The position numbers and the translations under genes were made by a program. This document shows, in pieces, positions 1 through 10,197 of a stretch of DNA of 64,000 bases. The notes under the pieces were generated by a model. The model saw nothing but the letters and a program-made list of their open reading frames with translations. It was not told the origin of the DNA and did not search any database. The stretch comes from Zygnema cylindricum (lineage: Eukaryota; Streptophyta; Zygnematophyceae; Zygnematales; Zygnemataceae). The stretch is from the NCBI GenBank assembly GCA_037447655.1, contig JBBHKE010000817.1, forward strand, positions 92,191 through 156,190, in the 5' to 3' direction. Within the stretch, counting starts at the first letter, position 1. Every line of letters begins with the position of its first letter.

Positions 1-592
1 TTTAAGGTACATTGTCGTACATTCCTTTATATTTGAGTACGACTACCAAAAAATTGTCGTACCATTAAGTTTTGTATGGTACACTTTCCGTACATTACTG
101 TACATTTCTGTTAATTTTCCGTACATCTTAAGATTTTTTAAGGATTTTCTATGATTACGCTCTCCGTATATTTTTGTACATGTTTGTACAGCGGAAACTA
201 AACGGATTTTAAAAAAAGTATAAAAGTCGCGAATACTACGTTAAAATCGGAAAAAAATCCAAATCCGTACAAATTGGACAATTATGGCTCAAACCATTAC
301 AATGGCTAAAAATTGTATACAAGCATAAACACACACAACACGAAACTCGCCCGTGTAACGGGCTCATTTTGTCTTGTATTAGTATTAGAGTAAAAGCTTT
401 TTTGTCTAAACGGGAAAAATCCAAATTAAAGTTGATAACACTAATTTTGATTTTACACTAATTATTTCTTAACGCTAATAGCGATTCACGGTGTAATTAA
501 TGTGAGACTGTCCAGCAGGTGACGTCATCGTACGATGGGCCTCGATTGAACATCATAATCTGCACTAAAATGTACGGTTTCTTTTTAAACTA
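1..592. other. Intergenic AT-rich DNA
   Basis: No gene is supported here. The sequence is AT-rich with many short GTAC-containing words. The small open frames have no recognisable domain or coding character. Confidence 0.6.
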
Positions 593-664
593 ATGAAATC
601 ACGCCGAGCTTTGACGAACGTCAACGTCAACGGCGGCTTTCCATTGGACGAAAAATACTTTAAC

Positions 665-1165
665 CAATGGCATTTCGTCTTTTTTGGCAGAACATTATTA
701 TGGACTGTACGTTTGTTGTCTAGAATGTTTAAAATACGGTTACTAGGGTGTACCATACCGTATTACAAAATTTAATTACTGTTACGGATAGAGACAATTA
801 TTAATTAAAGGCCATAAATTTGTGGACCAGAATCGTCGAAGCCGGACGGTTCCTTGTCCAATAGCCTGTATCTTCCACACTATTAATTTTTTTATTTTAA
901 TTTATTGTTGCTATTTTATTTTTTCCACCGCTGTGACCTTTCATTGGATGGGAATGTGGCGACAGAATAGCTACAGTACATTGTGTATCTCTATTAGTGT
1001 TGATGTTTTTTTGCCACTTCAAACATCTTTTCTTCGTACACGCTTGTCGGCTTATCGATCTGACTGTTGCGATTGAAAAGTAAGATTCTGAGCTTCCAAT
1101 TGGCGCTCACAAATTGAATACCAGACAATTCTTTACGGAGAAAAGATATTTTAAGCGGCGAAGAA
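665..1165 (+). repeat. Old dispersed direct repeat, copy 1
   Basis: This block is similar in the same orientation to about 4800-5290, roughly 4.15 kb away. Shared stretches include the segment around 771-850 (TTAATTACTGTTAC, then GTGTGGACCAGAATCGTCGAAG) and around 935-975 (TTTCATTGGATGGGAATG). The copies have many substitutions and indels. They could be decayed LTRs of an old element, but no primer site or coding region lies between them, so the nature is unknown. Confidence 0.55.
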
Positions 1166-1173
1166 AGCACTTA

Positions 1174-2618
1174 GGGTATGTCCCCATGTAAGGGTTATTT
1201 TTGTCGTTTTCCTCTAAAACTTAACGCCGTACCCTTAAAGGTAGCGTTCCATCAGTCAAAAAGTGGGGTATTTTACAGAAATCCGCGCATATCCGTCCCA
1301 AACCGTACCGCTTATTTTGCTTTTATACGCGAAACAACATTACAAAGAATCTTGCCAATACTATTCGAAGGTCTGTGAGGTAAGACTGACCGTAAGATAT
1401 TCATTCGCGGGGTGTTTGCTTTATTTTTCTCTGTAGCTGACAACGTAGGTGTAAGAGGTGGGTTGTCACCTACAGAAAAAAAATGAATCGCGACACGTAA
1501 TACGATCAAGCTACGTGTCACAATGGACAACCAACGAAAATTCACAAAATTTGCACATTATATGTACCTTTCAAAATGCAACCTAAAATAAATAAATAAA
1601 ATCTTGACACGCTCATTCGTCGTGCTATTTTTGGCAACATTTTTTCGTCACACTATTTTTGGCAAAGGACTTTCGTTATGTTCAAAAACATAAACCCTTA
1701 AAAAAGAGTTGGCGTATAAGACTGGCGTTTGCAAAAAAATACAAAAGCTTTATCGTGTGATGACTTCTTACTAAGGTACATGGTACGCAAGTGAAGATTT
1801 GAAGTTAAATTTGTCGGTGTTAAAAATCTTAAGGATATTCAATATCGGATCGTAGTTTACGTGGTGCCACTCAATTTAGAACACGTGGTTTTCAGGCTCT
1901 ACGTGATGCAACATCATGTCAATTAACCCAACCCGAAGAGTTGGCCGTACGATTACATAATTTCTTGATGGAACGCCACCCTTAGTTAAAACCGTACAAC
2001 GAAATCGAAAAATATAGAAGTACAATTTGCGTCATTGCTAAACTTAGAATGTACTACATGTTGTCGTTTTGTGTTTTTCGACCCACAACCACGTTAATAA
2101 ACGTCATCTTCAAAATTTTATTTAAAACACATCGGCGATGTATTTTAAATCAAAGTATTTTCGCTAAACAAATAAAAAAACATAATCGCACATGTCGTAA
2201 ATTTTTCAAAATTTTCTAACGATTTCTACACGATTCGCTCAAGGAAAGGTAAACATTTTTTTTGTTTTGTTCATTTCCGTCCGGTACGGATTTTTTTCTG
2301 ATGCCATTTCACGTCGACCAGGCAGGAGACGCAAAGGCAAAGCACATCTTCTTCAACCATGAAATGGCATAGGCTGGAAGTCGCTACGTCTACAATGTCA
2401 CGATATGCGACGTCAGTAGCAGTTACAGAAAAAAAACGTGCATCCGCAAAATTCTAGATGTTGATAGGTAGCACGGGCATTGTCGACGTATACAATCGTC
2501 ACACATTTAAGTAACAATTTCGTTTTTACATATAGGGATACTTGAAAACCGAGTTTGCAGGATTTGTGCTAAAATACAATATAAGTCTGCTAAGTTACAT
2601 GTACATAGGGACATACCC
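1174..2618. mobile_element. TIR element with TA target duplication
   Basis: The left end starts GGGTATGTCCCCATGTA. The right end (2602-2618), read on the other strand, starts GGGTATGTCCCTATGTA, a 16/17 match. Both ends are bounded by TA (1172-1173 and 2619-2620), as expected for a cut-and-paste element that duplicates TA. The 1,445-bp interior has no intact ORF. A short frame near 1939-1984 reads RLHNFLMER, which resembles the LHNF motif of Harbinger-type transposases, but this is weak. The call rests on the termini. Confidence 0.5.
2018..2175 (+). repeat. Arm of long-range inverted repeat, left
   Basis: The sequence is inverted and repeated at about 3476-3650. Matching words include GTACTACATGTTGTC, TTTTTCGACCCAC and AACGTCATCTTCAAA. 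The arms are about 1.3 kb apart, and only this arm lies inside the 1174-2618 element. They may be two fragments of one family in opposite orientation. Confidence 0.6.
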
Positions 2619-4267
2619 TAAGGGTGATTCTCCATGTACTTGTAACTTAGCGAGCTTATTTTGTTTTTTAGCGCAGACCCGGATTTCAATTGTCTTTATG
2701 TGTAACAAACAAAGTTGTCATTTAAAGGCGTGATGATTGTATACGTCGACAATGCCCGTGACGGTTGTCGACAGTGTACAATCTGTGATGATGCACCAAA
2801 TTGTGAAAAAATGCTTTGAACGTCGCATAACCTTGCGTGACATTTGTAGACGTTAAGCCTTCCAACACTCTGCCATGGAGGACATCAATAGCTGAAGAAG
2901 TGTCGTTTCCGCTACCTTTTCTGTACGGTTGCCTCATTGGCAAATTCCACGCGTTTTGAATCCTTGTTAAACCTCATTTGCAGGGTGCATAGTGAGGTAA
3001 GATGCTAAGGAGGCAACTCCCTCTCCAATTTCACTTTGGCATCAATACCTCACAATCTTTTTTTCCTCCCTCGCAATCTTATCTTTCTCCTTCACAATCT
3101 TATCTTTTAAGTTTATCACAAGTTTTAAGGAGTGATGAATTTTAAAAGAGAGAATGTGAGGCTGCGTGAGAGAGCCGGCGTGCGCGATTTGCTGGGGCGT
3201 CCTCAAAGATTTCTCACGTTTTCGTGAAATGGCATCGTATAAGAAAGAAAGATTTTATTATGAAAAATAGAATGGTTAAACCATCAAATTACAGAACTTG
3301 ATTGAAAAGGAAAATTGTTGGAATTGAAAAATTGTCGTGAACGGAACGCGACAAAACAAAACAATTTATGTTCTTTGATGGACGCAAACGGAAAAACATA
3401 ACGAATAGTACCTCTCGCCGTCGCTTGAATTCGTTTGAAATTTTTGTAAAAATTTTTACACGTGTGAATACTTGTTCCTATTTGTTATTTGAAAATACTT
3501 TGTTATGAAACACATCGCCAGTGTGTTTTAAATAAAAGTTTGAAGATGACGTTTTTTGGCGTGGCCGTGGGTCGAAAAACACAAGATGACAACATGTAGT
3601 ACATCCTAAATTTGACGATGACGCAAAATGTACTTCTCCTTTTTTCTACTTTTTTGTATGGTTGAAACTTACGCGGTACGGCTCTAAGTTTCATAAGAAA
3701 ACGACAGAAAAAAACCCTTACTTTGGCACATGAAGACTTACCCTAAGTTTGGACGGCCGAATATTGCGGTGCCATTTAAATCCTAGTTCAATAGTAGGCG
3801 TTTTTATGGTAGGCCTTTGGTCGGCGCCTTTATCGTAAGTTGTGTTATGGGCTTTTCATGTGATCTTCTTAGATCGCTACTTTGATCAGCGACCGTCCGA
3901 TCGTCCAAATTTGACGGTGTAAATAATTTTTTTTGGTCCGAATGTTTTAATTGGTCTGAATAGGTCCGAATACAATATGGATCTTAAGGTCATATTGTAT
4001 GTTATGCATACAACAGGCATATTGTATGGGCCTACTTTCACTTACTTTTGAACTATGATTTAAATGACAGAGGCAAAGGGACCCCTAGTAGAGCTAAACC
4101 CTAACGGTTTACTCTTTACAACCGGTAAATAACTGCTGCGTAAACTACAGTATCGTACGATTACGACAGTTATAAACTGCACACACGCATGGAATCTACT
4201 GTAGTTTTTGCATATCCGTACATGCAGATTTCGTTTTTTTTTTTAAATGCACAGATCGAGTTTGATA
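2619..4267. other. Intergenic DNA, no gene seen
   Basis: Apart from the inverted-repeat arm at 3476-3650, nothing is supported. A 22-bp inverted match exists between 2477-2498 and 2733-2754. Around 3985-4045 there are several copies of ATATTGTATG. Confidence 0.5.
3476..3650 (-). repeat. Arm of long-range inverted repeat, right
   Basis: This is the reverse-complement partner of about 2018-2175, with similarity by eye around 80 percent. It lies outside the TIR element, so it is an independent fragment or marks a larger composite structure. No coding function is evident. Confidence 0.6.
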
Positions 4268-4465
4268 TTACATCTCAGCCGTTACGAATTATGAACGGTT
4301 CAGATTGTGTTTAAAAGTGATCGAAATGTGCGAAACAGGCGCACTGTATTATTCAATCGGGAATCTATGCGTTCGAAAACCTATAACACTACATCTCAGC
4401 CGTCAGGGAATCTGAACGGTCCGGATTGTCCTTTAAAGCGGTCGAAATGTGCGGGACCGGAGCAG
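4268..4465 (+). repeat. Imperfect tandem duplication, about 120 bp
   Basis: Two adjacent diverged copies start ACATCTCAGCCGT near 4270 and 4390 and both run to GGTCGAAATGTGCG-like sequence. Their mutual divergence suggests an old duplication. No coding role is evident. Confidence 0.6.
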
Positions 4466-4799
4466 ATCGATCGGAAATCTCTGGGTTCAGAAACAATTAT
4501 ACACAACCGTTCGATACGATAATCGTACGGTAAACATGATTAGATCTCCATCTGACTTTCCTGCAGCCGATCTCACGTCAAAGTACGATTGGCTTTGACC
4601 GACCGCCTACTTCTCCCGTACGATATTTTTTGATTCTATTATATTTACTGTACGGTATTTTTGAAACCAATGAAATCGTGCCGTTTTTTTTTTTTTTTTT
4701 TTTGCAAATAATTTGCGCGCCCGTGCAACAGTTGACTGACGTCAGCTTCGAACGGCGACATTCTATTGGAACAATATCTCAACTAACCAATAGTATTTC

Positions 4800-5290
4800 G
4801 CCATTTTTGACTCGCGGTGATTTCATTAGTCCAATACAGCAAGTCGCTATTTTTATGGCCTGCATGTCGTTTTCTGGAACGTTTAAAATACGACAGCTGA
4901 CGTGGACCGTATTACAGTATTTAATTACTGTTACAGATAGCGACAATTATTCATCAAAGGCCTTAAATGTGTGGACCAGAATCGTCGAAGGCAAACGGTT
5001 CCTGTCCGACAGCCTTTATCATGCACACTATTTAAAATTTTTTTTGTTTTTTTTTTTGCCACCGCTGTGACTTTTCATTGGATGGGAATGCGGCGACAAA
5101 ATAGCCAAACCGCGTATCGCTATTAGTGTAGAGGCTCTTTTTTGTCGCGTAAGACATCATTTCTCCGTTCACATTTGTCGGGATGCTAAAATCTGACGGT
5201 TGCGATTGAAAGACGAGGCTCTCGACGTTTGGTCGATGGCATCCAATCAAAAATCGGACAGGTGTGTACGGAGAAAAGATGTTTTAAGCG
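4800..5290 (+). repeat. Old dispersed direct repeat, copy 2
   Basis: This is the partner of about 665-1165. Both end in similar sequence containing ACGGAGAAAAGAT and TTTTAAGCGGCGAA (1138-1163 and 5269-5294). It is diverged and non-coding. Confidence 0.55.
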
Positions 5291-6486
5291 GCGAAAAAAA
5301 CCTTTGCACTAATAGCGATACACGGTGTACCGTATCGCAGTAGATCCGATTTATCTGATGGATCCGGGAACTGCCACGTGTCCGGGTCACATTATCCTTC
5401 CGTGTACAGCTCTGGACCGTACTCTACGAAGCTACTGTACTTGCTGCAACGTTCTGTATTTTGTCGTTTTGTGTGACTTAATCATGGGTTATCTGGGAAC
5501 TTATTGTGTTCAGTTTGGATTGGTTTTTCTTTTGTCCAATCAGCTGTATTTGTTTTTTTCCGGTCTGGTATTTTATTATTTTTCCGTATTTTATTTTTGT
5601 CTTACTGTAAAATTTTATTCTGTGGCATCAAAAGTTTTGAACCTTGAAATGATTAGAACTGTACATTACTGTAGCATTTACAAGACAAAAAAAATAAATG
5701 CATTTCGACAAAAAATAATTAAATATTGTTAAAATAGTATATTATTTGAAAAATTACGACTAAAATAATTAAAGTATAGTACGAGTACAATATAATACCG
5801 TACAGTATTACTCATAAAGTCATAATCTCATTTGCAAGTTTTTATTTCCTCAGAGTTCTGTTAGTACTTTAATACGACAAAATACGATAAAATACGACAT
5901 GCATACCATTTTGAGTCTCTACTGTACTTCTTATTTATTTTTTCGAACTTTATATTTTCAGATCTGCCCGTGGAAACTTTCAATATATATTGTGCCTCTG
6001 TCCGTACAGCCACATCCTGTATACAACTCTTTCAAAATTTTTTTTTTTGAAACCAGAAAAAAACAAAAAAACATAGAAAAAACAAAAAAAACAGAAAAAA
6101 CGTACAAAAAAACGGTTGTCCACATGCCGTAAAATACGGCGGGTCTTCAGCTGACAATAAATAATCCAAAAATAATTATATACTTCAAGACAAAACCATC
6201 CCGCACTTACGGAAATAAAATGCGTACGAAAAAACTTTTTGATTCGGCGAAAAAGTACACAAAATCCAAACCGTACTCCAAAACTCGAATCCGTACACAA
6301 AATATGCCGCGAAACGCGGAATCCAAAAGGTACAAAAAACAGAATCTACCAAGTGCACAAAAGTGGGAGCGTCCAAAAGTACATCCGTACATAATCCGTA
6401 CATATGTACTAAAAAGTACATATTTTGTCGCAGTTTAAAGACCTAAAAATCTCATCTTTTACCTCTTATCCAAAAAGCAACCTACT
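5291..6486. other. Intergenic AT-rich DNA
   Basis: No gene is supported. The frame at 5325-5732 is hydrophobic and low in complexity and matches nothing recognised. The A-rich and T-rich runs around 6045-6110 create short spurious frames. Confidence 0.5.
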
Positions 6487-6597
6487 TCGAATCTCTCCCT
6501 CCCTCCCTCCCTCTCTCTCTCTCCCTCCCTCCCTCTCTCCCTCCCTCTCTCTCTCTCCCTCCCTCCCTCTCTCCCTCCCTCTCCCTCCCCCCCCCCT
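6487..6597 (+). repeat. CT-rich microsatellite upstream of copper chaperone gene
   Basis: Nearly pure pyrimidine made of CTCC and CTCT units, ending in a run of C, lies about 130 bp before the predicted start codon at 6725. It may be promoter or 5' leader sequence of that gene. Length is likely unstable. Confidence 0.85.
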
Positions 6598-6724
6598 TCT
6601 AAGAAAAAGGGGAAACACTTAAAGGAAAAAAAAACCAAGAATAGTACAAAGATAAAGATTCATTTTAACCATTTTTTTTTTCTCTCTCTCTTTTTTTTTT
6701 TTTGAAAATTTCAAGAATTTCAAA

Positions 6725-7640
6725 ATGCCTGAGGTATGTATGAAAGGCATTTTTTTTTTTTTTTTTTTTTATTATTCGCTTTTTTTTTTTTAATGCATTT
6801 TTTATTAAATTAGAAATTCTAATTTATCAATTTTCCATTTGGGATTTACAGAAAATACACAAATATTCCCTCTCCCTCTCTTTCTCCCTCTCTCTATTCC
6901 TCCTCTCTCTCCCTCTCCCTTCTCGCTTCTTTCCCTCATCCTCTCCTCTCACTGTCCCCTCTCCCTCTCCTCTTCCTCCGTCGGCTCTCTCTATCTCTCT
7001 CTCTCTTCCCGTCTTCCTCTCTCTCCCTCCTCCTCTCCCCCCCTTTCCCCTCCCCTTTCCCCCGCCTTGTACCTCCACACTCCTCCCTGCTCTCTCCTCC
7101 CTCTCTCTCTCCCTCTCCTTCTCGCTTCTTTCCCTCATCCTCATCCTCTCCTCTCACTGTCCCCTCTCCCTCTCCTCTTCCTCCGTCGCTCTCTCTATCT
7201 CTCTCTCCCTTCCCGTCTTCCTCTCTCTCCCTCCTCCTCTCCCCCCCCTTTCCCCTCCCCTTTCCCCGCCTTGTACCTCCACACTCCTCCCTGCTCTCTC
7301 CCCCTCTCTCTCTCCCTCCCTCTTCTCCTTCCCCCCCGCTTCCCTCTCTCCCTCCCCCCCCCGCCCGCCGCCCCCATCCACAAAATTGCATAGTTTTAAC
7401 CTATTTGCCGATTTTCGCCTTGAAGTTGTCCTTTTTGTCGTTATTCCTATTTTGTCCTTATCCATTTTTTTCTGTATTTATTTTAGTCCATATTCTGTCC
7501 TCATTCCTTTTTTGTCGTTATTCGTTTTTTTTGTCTTCACTCCATTTCGTTGTATTTTCTTCCTCTCTTGTTTCTTACATTTTTGTCGTTTTCCTTATCT
7601 TGTCGTTTTGTGTGACAAAGGGTGACGCTCACAACGACAC

Positions 7641-7671
<31 letters not shown>

Positions 7672-9761
7672 AAAAAATTTCAAAATAGTGTCCCCCCCCC
7701 CCCCCCCCCCCCCCCCCCCGCCCCAAGAAAAACCTTAAAAAAAAAAAAAAAGATTTTGTCGTTTTTTCTTATTTTGTCGTTTTCCTTATTTTGTCGTTAT
7801 CCTTATTTTGGTCGTTTTGTGTGACAGACGGTGACGCTGAGGGTGGCCATGACCTGCAACGGATGCGTGGGGGCGGTGAAGAGGATACTGGGGAAGATGG
7901 AGGGTGAGAGAGGGGGGGGGGAGGGAGGGGGTTTAGGGGGGTTTTTTAGGGCTCTCTCTTTCTCTGTCTCTCCCTCTCTCTCTCTTTTTTCCTTTCTCTC
8001 TTTCTGACTCTCTTTATATCTCTTTCTCTCTCCCCTTTCCCTCTGGATCTCTTTGAAGAGGATTGTGGGGGGATGGAGGGTGAGGGGCGGAGGGATAGTT
8101 TTTTTTAGGGGTTTTTTATTGTTATCTTTATGTTCTCTCTCTCTCTCTCTCCCTCTCTCTCTCTCTCCCTACCCTCATATTCTTCTATCTAATTCCTCTC
8201 CCATCTCTTATCTACCTTCGTGATTCGCTAAATAGGTCACCTTTGTGGTGTATGGTTGGGTTATTGCTACACCCGTCTGCGGCCACAAGCCCGTGTGCTA
8301 GACCCAACCCAACACATACCTCTCTCTCCCTCTTTCACACTCTCCCCACTCCCACTCTCCGCTCTCTCCCTCTCCCCCTCCCCGTCTCCCCCTCGCTCCT
8401 CTCCCTCCCTCCCTTCTGATATTCAGTTTTCTCATTGCTTTATTGTTTTGTCTTCAATAGCTTTCCCTTGCATGGTTTGTCTTTTTGTGTATTTTGTCGT
8501 TTGTGTCCTTCTTTTCTGTCAAATTTTGTCCTTTTGTAACGTTTGTTTTTTTTTTTTCCTGTTGTCCTTCGTCTTCTTGTGTTATTTGCTTCTTATGTTA
8601 TTTTGTCTGTATTTGACCGTCTTTTGTGTGTTATTTGTCTTTTGTGGTTTTTGTCTTTTGTGTTTTTTTAGGGTCGTTGTGTACTCTACAGTCCTTGGAA
8701 TTCTGTTTTTGTCTCATTTGTCCGGTGTTCATTTTATTTATTTTTCGTTTTTTTTGTGTATTTTGTCTTTTCTGTATTTTGTTGTTTATGTAATCTCCTC
8801 TGGAATCTGGTCTTTCATTTATTTTGTCGTTCGCTTGTATTTGCCTTTTTTTTTTCTTATGTGATCTTTTATGAATTTTGTATTTGTGTAATTTGTCTTA
8901 AGTCCGTTTTGTCTTTTGTGTATTTTATCTTCTGTTTTTTTGGTTGTTTGTGTATCTCTAGTCTGTCTAATTTCGTCTTTTGTGTATTTCATTTGTGAGT
9001 CTTTGTAATTTTATATTTTATCATATAGTCTTTTATTAGTTTTCACTTTTATTTCTCATCGTTTTTGTATTTTGCCGTTCATATATTTTGTCTGTTTTGT
9101 TTTTGTCTTTTTCCAGGCGTGCAGTCGCACGACATCAATTTGTGCATTTTGCTGTTTGTGTGTTTTGTCTTTTGTAACTATTTCTTTTGTGTATTTTGTC
9201 TTTTGTGTATTTTGTCCTTTCCCTGGTTTGCAGCCACGCGACATTAGTCCGTGTTGCTGTTTGTGTATTTATTTATCTTGTCGTTTGAGTATTTTGTCGT
9301 TTGTCTATTTTGTTTTTTGTGTATTTTGTTGTTTGTTTATTTTGTCCCTTGTGTATTTTGCTTTTTCCCGGGTGTGTAGTCGCCTAGTCTGTGTATTTTC
9401 CTATTTGTGTTTTTTTTCTCGTTTATTTGCCTTGTCATTTGTGTATTTTCCCGTCTATTTTGTCGTTTGCTTATTTTGTCCTTTGTGTATTTTATCTTTT
9501 TCTAAGCTTGGAATCGTACGACATCAGTCCGTGTCTTTTGCCGTTTTGTGTTTTTTCTTTTTTAACATTTTCGTTTGGTATTTTCTCCTGTCTATTTTTT
9601 CTTTTGCGTATTTTGTCGCTTGCTTATTTTGTCTTTTTCCAGGTGTGGAGTCGTACGACATCAGTTTGGAGGAGCAGAAGGTGGTGGTGGTGGGGGAGGT
9701 GAACCCGGAGGAAGTGTTGGAGAAAGTGTCGAAAACCGGGAAAACAACGACATTTTGGTAG
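6725..9761 (+). CDS. ATX1/CCH-like copper chaperone (3 exons)
   Basis: Predicted exons are 6725-6733, 7828-7903 and 9643-9761. The intron borders are GAG|GTATGT...GACAG|ACG and GAGG|GTGAGA...TTCCAG|GTG. The spliced product is 67 residues, one HMA heavy-metal-binding domain: MPE, then [19 protein letters not shown], then [15 protein letters not shown], ending KTGKTTTFW. The MTCNGC loop (residues 11-16) carries the two Cu(I)-binding cysteines. In this family the protein passes Cu(I) in the cytosol to P-type Cu ATPases of the secretory pathway. Plant ATX1/CCH genes also have an intron just after a three-codon first exon (MSQ-like), which supports the 9-bp exon 1. The start is the only good ATG plus in-phase donor found upstream. 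Exons 2 and 3 are certain. Exon 1 is good but short, and introns of about 1.1 and 1.7 kb are unusual for so small a protein. Confidence 0.85.
6870..7371 (+). repeat. Pyrimidine-rich tandem repeat in intron 1
   Basis: CT-rich sequence holds a duplicated unit of about 200 bp. TCTCGCTTCTTTCCCTCATCC occurs near 6921 and 7120, and TTGTACCTCCACACTCCTCC near 7067 and 7271. It sits in intron 1 of the copper chaperone gene. Long proline/serine/leucine frames here, and arginine/glutamate frames on the other strand, are artefacts of the repeat. Confidence 0.85.
7602..7634 (+). repeat. Degenerate copy of exon 2 acceptor junction
   Basis: GTCGTTTTGTGTGAC followed by AAAGGGTGACGCT mirrors the true intron 1/exon 2 border at 7811-7841 (GTCGTTTTGTGTGAC, then AGACGGTGACGCT). 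The CAG of the acceptor has become CAA, so this copy should not splice at that point. It lies about 210 bp upstream of the real border and extends a few codons into exon sequence. Confidence 0.8.
7641..7719 (+). repeat. Poly-A tract then 28-bp poly-C tract in intron 1
   Basis: A run of A (7641-7667) is followed closely by an unbroken run of 28 C (7692-7719). Such a C run can form i-motif or G-quadruplex structures on opposite strands. Its exact assembled length should be treated as approximate. Confidence 0.9.
8054..8090 (+). repeat. Degenerate copy of exon 2 donor junction
   Basis: GAAGAGGATTGTGGGGGGAT, then GGAGGGTGAGG, copies the end of exon 2 plus its donor (true copy at 7878-7909, coding [10 protein letters not shown] then GTGAGA). 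The following G-rich and T-rich intron start is copied too (7931-7950 and about 8098-8115). The GT donor is intact, so it is a potential decoy 5' splice site about 175 bp into intron 2. Confidence 0.8.
8247..8320. repeat. Imperfect hairpin in intron 2
   Basis: GGTGTATGGTTGGGTT at 8247-8262 pairs imperfectly with AACCCAACACATACC at 8306-8320. This could be a small foldback element or a structure in the intron RNA. Confidence 0.45.
9110..9533 (+). repeat. Four degenerate copies of the intron 2/exon 3 junction
   Basis: The true border at 9643 (CCAG, then GTGTGGAGTCGTACGACATC) is preceded by four look-alikes beginning at about 9117, 9226, 9372 and 9506. For example, 9117 reads GCGTGCAGTCGCACGACATC, and 9506 ends with GAATCGTACGACATCAGT. 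Spacing is about 109, 146, 134 and 137 bp, so units of intron tail plus the first 25 or so exon bases were tandemly duplicated. The first copy keeps a good TTTTTCCAG acceptor. The others have lost or altered the AG. Confidence 0.85.
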
Positions 9762-9838
9762 AGAAGAGGGAGGGAGAGGGAGGAAGGAGAGAGGGAAAGT
9801 AAGGAAGAGGTGATGGTGAGGGAGAGGTGAGGGAGGAG

Positions 9839-10197
9839 GGAGGTGAAGCCGGAGGAGGTGTTGGAGGTGGTGTTGAAGACAGGGAAAACGGTGACATTTC
9901 GGTAGAAAAAAGACAGAAAAGAGGGAGGGAGAGGAAGAGGTGAGAGAGAGATTAGGCAGAGGGAGGATGGAGGAGGGAGGGGGACTGGTTTGGAAAGTGT
10001 GTTAAAAATGGGGAAAACGACAACATTCCGGTAAAACAATGACGAAAAAGAGAGAGAGGGAGGAGGGAGAGAGAGGGAGGAGGGAGAGGGAGGGGGAGAG
10101 AGAGGTTGAGATACGAGGGAGAGGGGGGAGGGAGGAGGGATAGAGACGTTTTAGAAAAGGTATCAAAGATCAGAAAAAAAAAATATCTTTTCGATAG
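9839..10197 (+). repeat. Three degenerate copies of the exon 3 end
   Basis: The last 20 or so codons plus stop (true copy ending at 9761, KTGKTTTFW stop) recur at about 9839-9905 (KTGKTVTFR stop), 9982-10034 (KMGKTTTFR stop) and 10145-10197 (diverged, A-rich). Each is followed by similar GAGGGAGG-rich flank. The spacing is 140-160 bp. Copies 2 and 3 keep the reading frame and stop position, so divergence is modest. Confidence 0.85.

Noticed and set aside
6839-7393. Long open frames of Pro/Ser/Leu (plus) and Arg/Glu/Gly (minus)
   Set aside because: They are products of CT/GA simple repeats inside intron 1 of the copper chaperone gene, with no domain and no codon bias.
8256-8864. Hydrophobic 202-codon frame that could suggest a membrane protein
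   Set aside because: It lies within intron 2 and consists of TTTTGTCNTTTGTGTA-type repeats. Hydrophobicity comes from T-rich codons.
9072-9761. One long 229-codon gene including exon 3
   Set aside because: The first 190 codons are Phe/Cys/Leu-rich translation of T-rich intron with junction copies. The real coding part starts at 9643.
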